NCBI GenBank assembly: GCA_015179125.1 | Contig: WHVA01000533.1 | Coordinates: 1-64,000 of the forward strand | Source of the DNA: Gautieria morchelliformis | Lineage: Eukaryota; Basidiomycota; Agaricomycetes; Gomphales; Gomphaceae | Length of the DNA stretch: 64,000 nucleotides | Reading direction: 5' to 3' | In this document: positions 33,561 through 46,000 of the stretch, one piece after another | Layout: the number at the start of each line of letters is the position of its first letter | Numbering within the stretch: position 1 is the stretch's first letter | The notes under the pieces: model-generated | Seen by the model: only the letters and a program-made list of their open reading frames with translations | The model's database searches: none | Told to the model about the DNA's origin: nothing | Position numbers and translations under genes: made by a program

Positions 33561-33966
33561 AGTAGTTAGCTAGGCTGAGAGCAGTAATGGCAGCTGAAGC
33601 TGCGCACCCGTGATACTTGATTTCGATTTATCCTCCCGTAAAACATTTCCCTTTACATGTCCTTGCGACCAAGGTTAGTCAGATTTTGCGTTGTTCACTG
33701 CAAGGGTGAGATACTCAATGTGTTTGTCCAGCAAGAGGTTGAACCTGCCCTAAATCTGAAGTGCTGAAACCAAGGAAAGGCATTTGAGACTGACTCTGTA
33801 GACTCCGCGATCCCTGCAAGGACCTTCACAGCATGAGGGACCTGTCTGTGTTGATGTAGTATTGCCACAATAAGTTAGGCGTATAATTCCAAGAAAAGTC
33901 GTTCTGTTATTTAGTAGCTACTCTCGATATACATCAAGAAAGTTGAGAAATAGCTACGGGGAGAGT
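33561..33966. other. No clear gene
   Basis: This is where the 5' end of the alpha-amylase gene should be, but I see no recognisable N-terminal motif; it is either too decayed or lost. Confidence 0.3.
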
Positions 33967-35761
33967 CTATGGCACACAATCACGAACGCATGTCAGGATA
34001 TGCCCACATTGGGCATTTCGGCCCATGTATATAGTGCAGGGCTTCCTTAGTAAAGACTTGATAACAGTTACACATGTCAAATGCTCTCCAAAACGTTTCT
34101 GAACTGATACCTTTGTTAGAGCGAAGGTTTTGAAATGCCTCCTCCAACTGAGAGCCCCGCAGTGGCGGCACATGTCGATTGTATGTGAACGCTGTATGTG
34201 CATCAGGCGGCTCCCAGAGGCACGCCGTGTCACCGTGCCTTCGGTCTCCTTGGACAAATGTAGATAAGTGTCAGTCGAAGAAAGCTTAATTGAAAATATA
34301 CATATCTGGCATTATAGTGACACTGTCAGTTAGATAGCTTAGGTTTGTTTTGGAACGTGGGGTAGTCTCTATAGCTCCTGTATCACTGTTGTACATGGGT
34401 GGCGACTGGTAGCCAGAATCCGAGTTAGTCATAGTGTGAAATGCTGCAAGCTGGTTCGACGGCGGCATATCCAACGACGATGCCAGAACTGTAGGTCCTT
34501 TTGAGGCTGGATATTGGCTGGAGTGTGACGGGAGTGGAAGATCTGGGATAGTAAACATTGAGGTTGAGGGGGTCGTGGAGTGCGATGGTAAGGACGAGTG
34601 CAATGGTAAGGACGAGTGCAATGGCAAGGACGAGTGCGATGGTAAGGGAAGGTCTGGAATGGAGAGCGCCGAGCTAGCCGTGGATGGTGTTCCCAAATGT
34701 GGACTGACAATAAACGGTCGTCAGCACTCGCAGTGGGAATTTGGGCCTTCATTTTTATCCCCGAGTCCCTCTTGCTTTGTTTGACAACTATAAACCACCG
34801 CACTGAGTAGCATAGAAACACGATACAATGATGTAATTACTTACCCCCACTGAAGCCTCCTCGTCTTTTCCGGTGATATTGATGATATGGAGGTGGTGGT
34901 TTTATCGGCGAGGGCGAGCTAGTACAAGATGCTACGAGGCATGAGAACCAACAAAGGGAGACAAGAAGAATTCTTACTGCTCAGGATTTGGGAGGAACGA
35001 AGGAGGCCATATCTATCGAAGTCCGGGAGACCTAGCATGGCTGTTAAGTATCACCTGTCGTATTAAGCTAAAATAATCGAGTAAATACCTGGACCGGTCT
35101 CGGTGTCTGGTCTTGCAGCGTACACTTCCACTGGTAAACCAGGGTTATCGCTAATGAAGTCTGTCAGGCAGACTGACAAAAGTTAGTGTAGAAAAAAGAT
35201 GTAGATTGAATGACTCACTCCATGTACCGCAGCCTTGCCACTTCTGTGCACAGGTGGCAGCAACCTTACTGTGCATGATATTGGCCGGTTTGGACCACCC
35301 AGATGTGGTAGTAGTGACGGGTATCCGGGTCTGTCTCCTGTGTGGCGCACGGGCACTCCGGCAGTTCGAGACAAAGTGTTTCGAAGGCCTGTGGCAATTC
35401 GTAAGGGGTGTATATCTGATTATCAGCATGGCAAGGCCTGTAGCCATATCCTTATTAATCGTAGTTAAAATTCAATCTGGTGGGCAACGTACCAATTATA
35501 AACCTTTTCGCCATTTCACGTCCACGTTAGCATCATCTTGGCCATCCGTATATGTTCGCGATAAGGTCCAAAAGTCTCTAACCGAAGGGTGGTGACCTCG
35601 TCCAGGTCAGGAAGAGAGGGTGTAGAGGAGTGCGATGAGCGAGGGGAGAATGAACTGGGCGACGAGTCCAAGACATTGAGGGAAGCACGAGCACCAGCAG
35701 CAGCAGCAGTAGCATATTTGGGTGTACCAGGATACATGGGGAACGGGCTAGCTGTACCCAC
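33967..35761 (-). CDS. Unrecognised multi-exon gene
   Basis: Several minus-strand exon-like pieces bounded by GT..AG follow one another: a Ser-rich segment with GPYREHIRMAKMM (about 35761-35530), a piece with LELPECPCATQE (near 35360), DFISDNPGLPVEVYAARPD (about 35165-35095), LGLPDFDRYGLLRSSQIL (about 35040-34980), KPPPPYHQYHRKRRGG (about 34930-34855), a Ser/Pro/Leu-rich segment with 18-bp repeats (34715-34290), and a last piece with AFQNLRSNKG and a CNC..H..C cluster (34170-33970). I do not recognise the family. Exon order and frame joins are only partly verified, so it may be a pseudogene. Confidence 0.35.
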
Positions 35762-36429
35762 TCGTCCCAGGTGCGCTCTATTTATCTTTGTGAGCCCTCC
35801 GAAATAAGAAAAAATATATTGTTTGACACTTACTTCAACCCATCATCAGAGAACACTAGATGTATGTGAGCAAGATTTAGAATAAGAGTATTGAGCTCGA
35901 CTCTACGGGCCATAGAGTCGAGCCTTGCTAAATAGTTAACACAAAGGGGACACGCAAGCGGCGTCCCAATGTGGGACGAGATGGTGTCTTACTGGGGCAG
36001 CCGATGGTCTGGCCTGGTCAGCTGCTGCGTCAGCTGGGTGTTCGGGCTTCAAAATCTGAACGCGGTTGGTTTGTAAGCCGGTTAAAAACCGGTTGAAGCC
36101 GGCTCGAGCTGGAAGCGTGGGAAGGTGAAATTGTATTTGCAAATCGTTCCATAACTGAAGCCATAACCCACCGTTCACTGGATGCTATAATAGACCATCT
36201 AGGCAAGCTCCAGGAAACCACTTGCTTTGACTGTATGGTAAGTCCTTGGCATATCTATGGTTATAAACTTGTAAAGGCTGACTTGCGTATGTAGGCTAGG
36301 TGTCCGATCATCCTTCACAACTGTTCACAAAATACATTTGACCCTTTAACCATGACATTGTTCAATTTTACAGGACAGCGAGCAGTATAAATACAAAAAA
36401 TAATATCTTAGGTCTTGTAAGTATTAAAG
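35762..36429. other. Intergenic, includes inverted copy of the 59-bp repeat
   Basis: 35991-36049 is the inverted near-copy (about three mismatches) of 8916-8974. Nothing else is supported. Confidence 0.4.
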
Positions 36430-37680
36430 TATATCACTTCGACACTCCAGAGCTTGTCTAAAATTGCTGCTATGGAAAGCAGCCACCACGTATGGGCCCC
36501 ACCCTTCGCAAGAGGCGGCCATGTCCAGTATATGAGGATGCTCTCCTTTGTATAGCCCAGGAAGATGAAGATGGTGTACTCCGGTCACTGCACTGAAGGC
36601 ATGCATGCCTTTGTTGTCCTATAAATCTGTGGTAAGCGATATTTTTCCAACAGTGTGCTTAATGCAAAGGCCGTCAATTAACTTATCTATAGAGCGTAGT
36701 AAATTGTATAGTGCTTACCTCCAGTTCAGACTTGAGCTCTGCAAAATGACAGTTCCAGGCCAATGTCACCAGGTTCCAAATAGCTGTGCGATGGGGAAGA
36801 TCCTTTTCAGATAATGATTCTTGAAGGGTAAAGACCAAGTGTCGAAATTCAGGGCATTCAACAACATTGATTGACTATATCATTATGTCAGGTTATGTAG
36901 AAATGTGATATTAAGAAGTATGTACCTGATCATCAGCAACGATCCAGTTGGCAAGAGCAGCTTTACACGCAGCCACAGAAAATGGAGGTCGGGGAAATGA
37001 AGACATTACCGGAGCATTGTCATCATTCACTGCCCTTACCAGGGATTTGATCTTTACCTTCCATCCATGAGACTTACAAGCATCCATATACTCGTGAAAC
37101 CTTTCGAGATGACTACGAAGAACACCTGTGGTTGTGGTGACTGCGTATTCTACTGAGGGATCACTAAATGAACGTGTATTAGTAAGTTGTGTTGAAAACA
37201 TAAAGGAAGAGAAAAATATTACAAGCACAGTTTACACCGCCTTTTTGTTCCCTTGGTCAAATGTCCAGGTTCAAAGAAGTACCATACATTGACAGCACCT
37301 TTCTGAACTACTGGTTTCTGTGTGGGAAGCCGACTAGGTGCATGGGATGCTGGTGCTGCTGGAGTGTGGGGTCAAGGTCTACCAAATGGTGATGGAGAAC
37401 CGATGACACACGAAGTGATGAAAACATGATGCAAAGCTATATGAGAGTCTGGAGCAGGTGTTGGATGACTAGGAGGTGTAGCAAGCTGTGACTCAGGTGA
37501 TGGTATATGAGAGCTGTCAGAGTCGTCAGGTGAGGTTTCTGAATTTGGGAGAAAGGTGTTCATTTCATGTGCCATGCATTCTTCCTCATTCTGAGCCAGT
37601 CTATCCTCACGTTGCTTTTCCCATCTAGCATGCAACCTCTCCTCAGCTACTTCTGTGGGTGGTCTAGGCACATGTCCCAC
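36430..37680 (-). pseudogene. hAT transposase remnant with BED zinc finger
   Basis: Minus strand: an acidic/Pro-rich N-terminus (37680-37375), then VWYFFEPGHL..CKLCL (about 37290-37230), an intron ending near 37165, and TTGVLRSHLERFHEY, completing a BED-type C..C..H..H finger. Next come WIVADDQ (about 36925), VVECPEFRHLV, SLSEKDLPHRTAI (about 36790), then after a short intron GKISLTTDL and GMHAFSAVTGVHH (36640-36560). These are ordered hAT motifs (the VxDxxPF- and SLTxDxWT-like regions). The WT after TTDL is replaced by a stop and the C-terminal dimerisation domain is absent, so it is a truncated relic. No terminal inverted repeats found. Confidence 0.65.
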
Positions 37681-38239
37681 ATGACCTTGAGATAAGCCTC
37701 TACCATTACGAGTGACACCTCTGCCAGCTGGTCTTCGTGCACCAGTCCCTCAGGATGGGTGTTACAGCTCACTACTTGGTGTAAGGAGACCGGTCCTCAT
37801 TCAGCAATCATTGCTGTCTATCACTGAGGTCATCACTGATCAGATTCCTCCCTCTGCCTGGCCAACACTATGGTCAAACACTCGCAAAAGGGTTGTTATA
37901 TGTAATGGACCGAGTAAATATAACCAACAAGGTGAGCCGCTTTCTGCACTTGTACAACCAGATTTCTTTTCAAGTTTGTATAGATCAGATTTGTGACCAC
38001 CAATGGTGCTTCAAACAATAGCACAATGATGCATGACTTTGAGCATCTACTGCTTGATCACTCAATTAGCTTTGATAGCTTAGAGCAACACTTACTGTGC
38101 CTGACAGTTAATCTGGCATGATGTTCCCTTACAACACTTTTTTAACATGTTGCAGCTGCCTTCCGCACCAACTCCATCTGACTGTCACGGGGATGCTCCG
38201 CGAAATCACAATCATTGACACCTTGAAAACAGTACAATG

Positions 38240-39288
38240 AACTGCGAAGTGCCAGTAGTGATCAACTCTCAAGTGCAAACACCTGCACAGGCACTGCAGC
38301 ATTATCCGATTGCCATCACCCAGAATATTACAAATTCTATACAATCATCACAGTTGCGTTGGTGTTACATATTGGAAATCCCAGAGGTTGGAACTAGAAA
38401 GGACAACGGCTTCAACTTATATGTTGCACCCCTGATGAACTACCGTCCTAAGTATTTCGGATTTGACTTCCGGATGTTGGAGGAGGTGGAAGTTGGGAAG
38501 AGAGTACCAAGAGTCGAAGGGTCGGAGGATAAAGGTCGGAGGAGGCGGGCGGAAGAGGCGGATGACAGAGTGTCGAGGGCGGAGAGAGAGACAAAACTTG
38601 CAAGACTCACTGTGCTAAGAACAGGAGATAGTGTGAAGGGATTCATGTATCGAAGTCGATTATCTGATTGCAGAAACGGAGACATACATGTGGGGGTTTT
38701 TATACAAAGAGCTGAAGCAACAAATAATAGTGTAGTACTAAGCAAATTCCAGAGGGGGCGGGAATCGGATAGATATACGGGGTAAGTATCTACTGCGGAA
38801 CAAGGGGATGATAAGGGGGTGCAGGGTAGAGTAAGTATAATGGCAAAAGAACAAAGGTGCATAAGTACAATAGGCATCGGAAAAAATGGAAATATGGACA
38901 TGGTATCTTGCTGTGTTCAGGGTTGAGTACAGAGGCCGGTGGGTAGAGTCGACAATGGGTACTGAAGAACAAGGGGTTGAGGTTGTGGGTTGCAGATGTT
39001 GCAGAATAGAGTCGAAGGTGCTGCGGAGGTGTTCTGGAGGTGGCGGAGATGGTTGACTGGAACGGTCATAACAGTCGGGAAGAGTTCAGGGAAGTCATTA
39101 TGTGTGAGAATCGGCCACAGCGATGGTTGGATGTGAATGGTAATGCTTATGAGATACCAGACCTATGCCTTATACATGACAGCCCACTGCAATGGGGGTC
39201 AACATACCTGATGATAGAGCGTAGTCTTGTCCTTCAGAAGGTGCGTATTTCACTGATCAGTTCTAAGGAGGTTGTTCAGAAACTATAA
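38240..39288 (+). pseudogene. hAT transposase remnant, interrupted by a solo LTR
   Basis: Plus-strand frame SIQSSQLRW up to 38362 and EEFREVIMCENRPQRWLDVN from 39079, then IHDSPLQWGSTYLMIERSL (about 39170-39230). The last matches the hAT core (xTRWxSTYLMLERAL). The two halves join in one frame when the solo LTR and one target copy are removed. Ends soon after at a stop. It is on the opposite strand to the other hAT relic, so it is a separate insertion. Confidence 0.65.
38363..39073 (+). repeat. Solo LTR (family S), in the hAT remnant
   Basis: 711 bp, TGTTACATATTGG...GGTCATAACA, flanked by GTTGG (38358-38362) and GTCGG (39074-39078), a 5-bp target duplication with one transition. Related over its length to 41726-42377 (for example GAACTAGAAAGGACAA, GCTTCAACTTATATGTTGC). 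No internal region, so it formed by LTR-LTR recombination. Confidence 0.8.
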
Positions 39289-40949
39289 GAAGTACCAAAC
39301 TCTAATATCTCCTTAAGATCATTTAAATACTTGAAATCTATTCTCAACATAATTTGGATTTTAAAACTTTTGGAATTTTTAAATCTTATTTGTACATCAT
39401 GAAACAAAGCTTTTTTTAAGAGCTGAATAGATTATGAAACACTCTGGTGAGTTAGAACTGTAAGAATTTTAAAAGGTATACTCCCTTAAATAGTACATTC
39501 CATACACATGTATGCCATTGGCACCTTTAAATACATATGTGTTACCTCAGAATGGGTGAGTTAACTAGAAGATATTTCTATTTGATTCAATGTACCAAGA
39601 ATACCTGGGCGGGTTTGCTTAATTAGAAAGGCTGTAGGATGAAAAATCTCCAATAGTATCTACATATTTTACATGAAAAGAACTGCAGTTTAGTTTTAAA
39701 AAAATGGAGTACCAACCAAAGTATTAACAGATATCTAGAAACAGCAGGAAATCATATACAATGGATTCTATTAAATGACCTTTAATTGTTTAGCATGTAA
39801 CATGGAGAACTATTTCCCAGAATTGCCTTTTAATCATAGAATAGTTTCAGAAAAGATATCACTATTTAAAGATGGAGTTTTATGAGAATGTCACTGTTAT
39901 TAGTAAACATCTGATATTATAGTAATTCCAAACACCCTCCATAATATATTATATATATTCATATATACTGTATCACATGACCTTTTTGATTAACATCCTC
40001 TGGGTTGCAGATTTTGTAACTTCTCCAGATCAGATTTTTGTGGTCTGGTTACCAAACATGCCCATAGACTACAATATGAAGTAATAGTACTTGGATAGAT
40101 ATTTGTAACAGATATGAGTAGGAGTATTAGTATGAATAGTTATAATGATATAGTGTATATTAAAAGTTGATAGAAAAAATAAGAAGACACATAAAAGTAA
40201 GAAGAGGTGTTCTCATCAGCGGAGCGGCCACTCGGGAGGGACTGAAATAGAATTATTTATATCCCAACAATCAAATTGCCATATACTTTCACCGTCTTCT
40301 TTTCTATAATCTGAGAATAAAATGGGTGAAGCTACATGTAATAAAATGTTTCAACCATCGGCCAAGGTAGGGATCCTAGATGCTACTAGGTGCTGTAACT
40401 CTTGTGTACCCTCATCCCAAATCCAGACTGTTCTCACAATTCCTTGATGATTTTGTATTCAATTTTCAGTTGGATATCAATCAGGCTAGCAATAGGTTGG
40501 TAAAATATGCAGCAACTCACATGCTGAAACCTAGCTTTAATTTGCTTGGCATTCTTCTTGTTCTTGTCCTCAGTAATGTCTCATAATTCTTGCAGGATGA
40601 AACACCACACCACAGCCTTGAAGCCATTTTTGGCTGTGTTCCCCACAGCAACTGGCATGAGTAGAATACCGATCAGTGGTTCTTCTTCTGCTGCAGTCAC
40701 TTGGCTTTGGTGCTAGCATTGGCAGATTCAGCCTTCCTTGGTGCATTCTCAGTTGGATTTAACATGGGGATGGTATGGAAACAAGTGCAGCACCTGCAGT
40801 GACTCATGACTTCAAACCTCAATGGTCATGTCACTAACTTGAGCTTGCGAGGCAAGCACAAGGCCAAACCCCTTCATGATCTGGCCACTATGCTAACAAG
40901 CACCACTGCTGCTTGGGAGGTTATTCATGTTAGTAATCAAGGAGATGAG
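39289..40949. other. AT-rich gene-free stretch
   Basis: No ORF above about 70 codons carries a recognisable motif. Sequence is notably A/T-rich (about 39290-40340), probably decayed repeat DNA. Confidence 0.5.
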
Positions 40950-42440
40950 TCAAGACTGCCCTAGCCAATCTATATGAAGTAGCTGTATAGATATGAGAGT
41001 GAGAATAAAGACAATGTGCTCCTGCTCAAGAAAGCCATACATGGGCTAAACCAATCTGGAAGGAAATGGTATAAATCTCTAAGCAGCGAATTTATGAAGC
41101 TAGGATTCACAAAATCAGCTTCTGATGCAGCTGTATTTTATAGACAAGGTGCCGGCGGCCATGCAATTATTGTGACAGCAGTTGATGACCTGACTATCAC
41201 TGCTGAAAACCAGTCAACTCTCGATGGAGTACAAGATAGTCTCAAACCGGTCTTTAGTATGAAAGATCTGGGTGAGATACATTGGTTACTCAACCTCAAA
41301 ATTGAAAGAAACTGGAAAAACAAGATGATCACAATCTCTCAACCTGCATGCATATATTGAAAGAATTCTCAAGTGTTTCAATCTAGAAGACGCTAAAGTA
41401 TGCCGTATGCCTCTGGACCCAAATAGAAAACTATCAAAAGGCCAATGCCCTCAAATGAGAAAGGAAAGAGTTCCATAGTGAAAATGCCATATAGGCAAGC
41501 AATCGGATCACTGATGTTGGCAGCACTAGCCACCCAACCAGACATTGCATTTGCAGTGTCATTACATCTCAATTCCTTGCCAGGTGGAACACATTGGAAT
41601 GCAGTCAAACAAGTCTTTGAATATTTGAAGACTACAAAAGACTACAAATTAACACTTGGAAAGAATCGAGAAGGACTGGTTGGTTATGCCAATGCCGATT
41701 GGGCTTCGCAAGAGCATAGGCATTCTGTTACGTATCGAGATTTCCACAAGTCAGAACTAGAAAGGACAATAGCTTCAACTTATATGTTGCGTCCCCGATG
41801 AACTATCCTCCTATGTATTTCAGATCGCGAGTTGGAGGTTGGAAAGTATTGAACTAAACAGAGGTCGGAAGTTGGGTTGGAAGGCAGAAGGCGGAGAGAC
41901 AGAGGTCATGAAAAACTCGCTGTGCTAAGAACAGGAGATAGAGCAAAGGAAATCATGTATCGAAGGTGATTATCTGATTGCAGGATAGTGAGCATGCATG
42001 AGGGGCTTTTATACAAAGAGCTGAGACAACAGGTAATGGGGTAGTACTAAGCCAATTATGGGGAAAGTGGAAGTCGGATAGACATATGGGGTAAGTAACT
42101 AATTGCGAACAAAGGACTACAAGGGGGTGCAGGGTAGTGTAAAGAACAATGGCAAAAGAACAAGGGGTCGGAAAGTATATCTGACATAATGGAACAACGA
42201 GACTCCAAAGGGGGATGGACATATGGTCTTGCTGTGCTGCGAGTCAAGTCTGGTGGGTCCAAGTAATAGAGCCGAAAGTCCAAAGGATATAACAAGGGGC
42301 GGGATTGTCAGAATTTTCAGAGGGTCGGAATGTGAGCAGAACTGAGTGTCGGAAGTCGGGAATGCATGGTCGTAACACATTCATATTCAGCTATGATTTT
42401 TTAGGGTTAGTCCTCCATGGAGTGTCAATGGCCGGGGTGC
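40950..42440 (+). pseudogene. Copia reverse transcriptase/RNase H remnant (Copia-2 relative)
   Basis: Frame from about 40955 reads P.PIYM, LLLKKAIHGLNQSG, LGFTKSASDAAVFY, TAVDDLTITAEN and MKDLGEIHWLLNLKIER, matching Copia-2 RT closely. A frameshift near 41350 leads to RQAIGSLMLAALATQPDIAF and GYANADWASQEHRHS (41700s). After the solo LTR it resumes HSYSAMIF at 42378 and fades by 42440. Internal stops, frameshifts and no LTRs of its own: an old relic. Confidence 0.85.
41726..42377 (+). repeat. Solo LTR (family S), in the copia remnant
   Basis: 652 bp, TGTTACGTATCGAG...GGTCGTAACA (the outer seven bases are inverted copies), with a perfect CATTC duplication (41721-41725, 42378-42382). The interrupted RNase H frame resumes after one CATTC copy. 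Confidence 0.9.
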
Positions 42441-42702
42441 TATCTGGACTCAGTGGTGTGCAGGGCAAGTTGGAAGGCACCAATGTGCAGTGGACGACAG
42501 TGTGTAAGTTGCATGACTCAGACACTTCCAACAGACACAGCCACTCACGCTTGCACACACTCACTCGTGGGTGCCAAGATTCTGTACCTTGGCAGCTCCT
42601 ACCGTCCTGTCCTGCAGCAGTATCAAGCCCATTGATGCTAACCTGCATGGGGGCTGCAACCAACACTGGCCGAATGCACCCTGAGCATGAGGGTCATTCA
42701 TG
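42441..42702. other. Unassigned sequence left of Copia-3
   Basis: An open frame crosses it but shows no family motif. It adjoins Copia-3 at TCATG (42698-42702). Confidence 0.3.
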
Positions 42703-42983
42703 TGTTGTAAAACCAGTCATACTTGACCGATCACCGATCCCCCTTTGCGCATTGTTCTCCTTGTGCAGTCTCCGCAGTTTCCCTTTGTTTAGGTCCTTAT
42801 TGTCTTATCCTATTGTCCCCATTCCCATTTTAGAGTACAAAGGAACTATAGAGTATAAGTAGTGTACGCTTGCTCAACGACCTCTCAGCTTACACTGAAG
42901 TCGTCTTAGGTACTTATTACTTCTCACTAATAATAGCTTACACTGAAGTCGTCTTAGTATCTATCTAGACTACTGCGCCAACA
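42703..42983 (+). repeat. Copia-3 5' LTR
   Basis: 281 bp. Near the 3' side it has two copies of AGCTTACACTGAAGTCGTCTTAG (about 42888 and 42935). Confidence 0.95.
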
Positions 42984-43074
42984 GGTTATGGGCCCCATGC
43001 TCTAAATCTCCCCAAACCTACAGATAGTCGACTACGTATCACATTCCCTCCACCTGCAGTTTCTGCACCCAACC

Positions 43075-46000
43075 ATGGCCGACACAACCACCTCGAAATT
43101 ACTCCACCATCAAGAAGTTTGATGGGACGAACTGGGACAGCTGGGATTTCTCGCTGAAAGCCGCACTAATGTTCATCGACGCACTACGCGTCGCTGAAGG
43201 GACCGAATCAACCCCCTCCATGAGCACTCCACCAACTGACGAGGAACGCAAGCGATTCGATGATTGGGAGAAGCGTTCTCCACAAGGCCTCTCCCTCCTA
43301 CTAGTCTCAGTAAAGCCCTCCGTCCACCAGTCCCTTGACATGACGAAAACCCTAGAAGAAAATTGGGGTAATCTCAAGACGACTTACAGAATGAGGACCA
43401 GCCTAAATCTCTGGGTCGACTATCGCAGATACACCACGATGACTTTCTCACCTGGCACGCAAATCACTCAGCAGATCGACGAGATGTCTGAGCTGAAGAA
43501 CCACATCGTCGCAGCGGGCCTAGCTATCAGTGACCCCCTCCACACGCTCAACGTGCTCCAGGCCCTACCCTCATCGTACGAAATCGTGCAGCAGACGATC
43601 CTTGCCACCATCACCGACTTTTCCAAGATTGACTGGGCAAACACTCGGAGTCGCATCCTGTCCGAGGAGCTTCGACAGGGCTCACAACCAAGCGCAAATG
43701 CCATCCGCGCGAAGTTGAACGTTGGAAAAGATAAGTGCAATTACTGCACCGGCACTGGACATTGGGAAAAGGACTGTAGACACAAAGCTCGTGGCCTCTC
43801 ACGTGAAGAAGCCCAATCTGAAGCACAAAAAGGGAAGGGAAAGAAAAAAAAGAGAAAAAGGAAAAGGGAACGACACCCTCAGTGAGCACCGTTATATCAG
43901 ACCATCCTGATTTGGTTGCTACGGAAGCACCTGTATCTACCACCGAGACTTCCAACGACACTGTCTGCTTTTATATCGCATGTGAACGCAAGTGGATGTT
44001 GGATTCAGGATGCACTGACCACATCACAAACGACATCACCGACTTCTCGGAGTACCATTCACTTTCCGCACCCAGACGTGCCTACTTCGCCGATAAAACG
44101 ACCTCTGTCCCCTACATTGGCATAGGCACGGTCACTGGGCTATCAAGAGTCAATGGTCAGGAACAGAAGATCACTCTCCATGATGTGCTGCACGCACCTG
44201 ACATTGGAGGAAGATTCTTCAGCGTGCTAAAAATCGACCTAAAAGGCTTCACAACAGTTTTCTTGGGCTCTAAAGCCACAATATCAAAGAGCGGAAGGGT
44301 ATTTGCAGAAGCACGAGTGAATGGTCAACACTACTGGCTCTCACTGCAAACCAACGCTCCCTCTGTATCATATGTACACGTCACCCCACTCAACATCCTC
44401 CACGCTCGACTGGGACACCTCTCTTGGTCATCTTTGTGACACATTGATGACAAGCTCGAGTCAGGTACAAAACGCGCACTAGCTACATGTGAAGGCTGCC
44501 TACTAGGAAAGTCCACGCGGCGAAAGTTTGTCCCTTCAACTCATCGCTGCACTGAATCCTTCGCTCTTGTCCACATGGACCTAGCAGGCCTGATGAATAC
44601 CTGCTCGATCCAAGGCAACTATTACCACTTCGTTTTAGTTGATGACTATACACAGCACAAATGGATCTATTTCTTAAAAGCTAAGAGCGAAGCTTTCACG
44701 CACTTTAAGAATTTCCATGCACTAGTTGGAAAATATTACAACGGATCGCTCAGAGCTATACGCACTGATCGTGGGGGGGAGTTCCTATCACAGGAATTCA
44801 CTCAATACCTGGAAAAGCAAGGTATACACCATAGTCTCACTGCGCCGAACACACCTCAGCAGAACGGAGTTGCTGAACGCGCAAATCGAACAATAGCAGA
44901 GGCGGCCAGAGCAATGTTGTACAGTGCAGGCATATCACAAGGATTCTGGGAGTTCGCAGTGGGCGCTGCGGTACATGTTCGAAACCGAGCCCCATCTCGC
45001 GTCATCTCAAATACTTCCCCATATGAACTTCTGACAGGATGCAAACCCGACCTCTCCTATCTCCGCATCTTTGGATGCCTCACGTATGCCCACATAATGA
45101 CAAATCGAACAAAATATGATCCAACCTCACAAAAGCTCGTGTTCGTAGGGTATGACAATTCCACTAAGGGGTATAAGTTGTGGAACCAATTGTCCAAACG
45201 GACTGTCATATCTACTGACATCGTTTTCGAGGAAACAGTTTTTCCTCTCAAATCTACCCCAAAGCTCCCACTCAATTCTCCCACGCCCGCTCCACCTCTT
45301 CTCTCACAACCATTGTCGCCATCCGCGCAAATCGATCTAGCTCTACCAGAGAGCGACGACGAAGACGTATACCCTTTACCACCAGTGCCCCCTGGTACAG
45401 CTGACCAGCCTCCAACGGCCCCGTCAGTGTCGCCACCACCCAACATTCCCGATGCAGCGAGTGCTCCACCGGAAATTGAACCAGGTGCAGCTCCTGATCA
45501 ACTTCCCGCACCACCTGGAACTCCTGAACCCCTCATCCGCCGATCGAAACACATCCAACAGTGCGTCCTAGCCCCACAACCGGACAATGCCAGCCCAGAC
45601 GCATACCACAGCCACAAAGCTGGCCCATCCACTCTGCACGACTCTTCATCAACATCCGCGCCATGGGACGACTCGATAGTATCGTACCTGGCTTCAGCAC
45701 CAACAACACCTACCGGTGATCCAAACACGTACGAGTATGTGATCTCATGCTCAGATGCAGAGAAATGGTGGCCTGCCATGCAAGAGAAGATCAAGTGCCT
45801 TCTTGAAAATGGCACTTGGGAATTGTGTAGCCTCCCACAAGGTCGCAAGGCAATTAAATGTAAGTGGGTATACTTGACGAAGCGTGACACCGCCGGCCTT
45901 GTCATCCATTACCGCGCACGTTTCATCGCCAAAGGTTTTTCACAAACTGCTGGCATCGATTTTGAACCTTCACGCCTGTCGCAAGACTTGACTCCTTGAG

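Noticed and set aside
38237..38785. 182-codon plus-strand ORF
   Set aside because: Crosses the hAT remnant into the solo LTR, so it is a chimera of two repeats.
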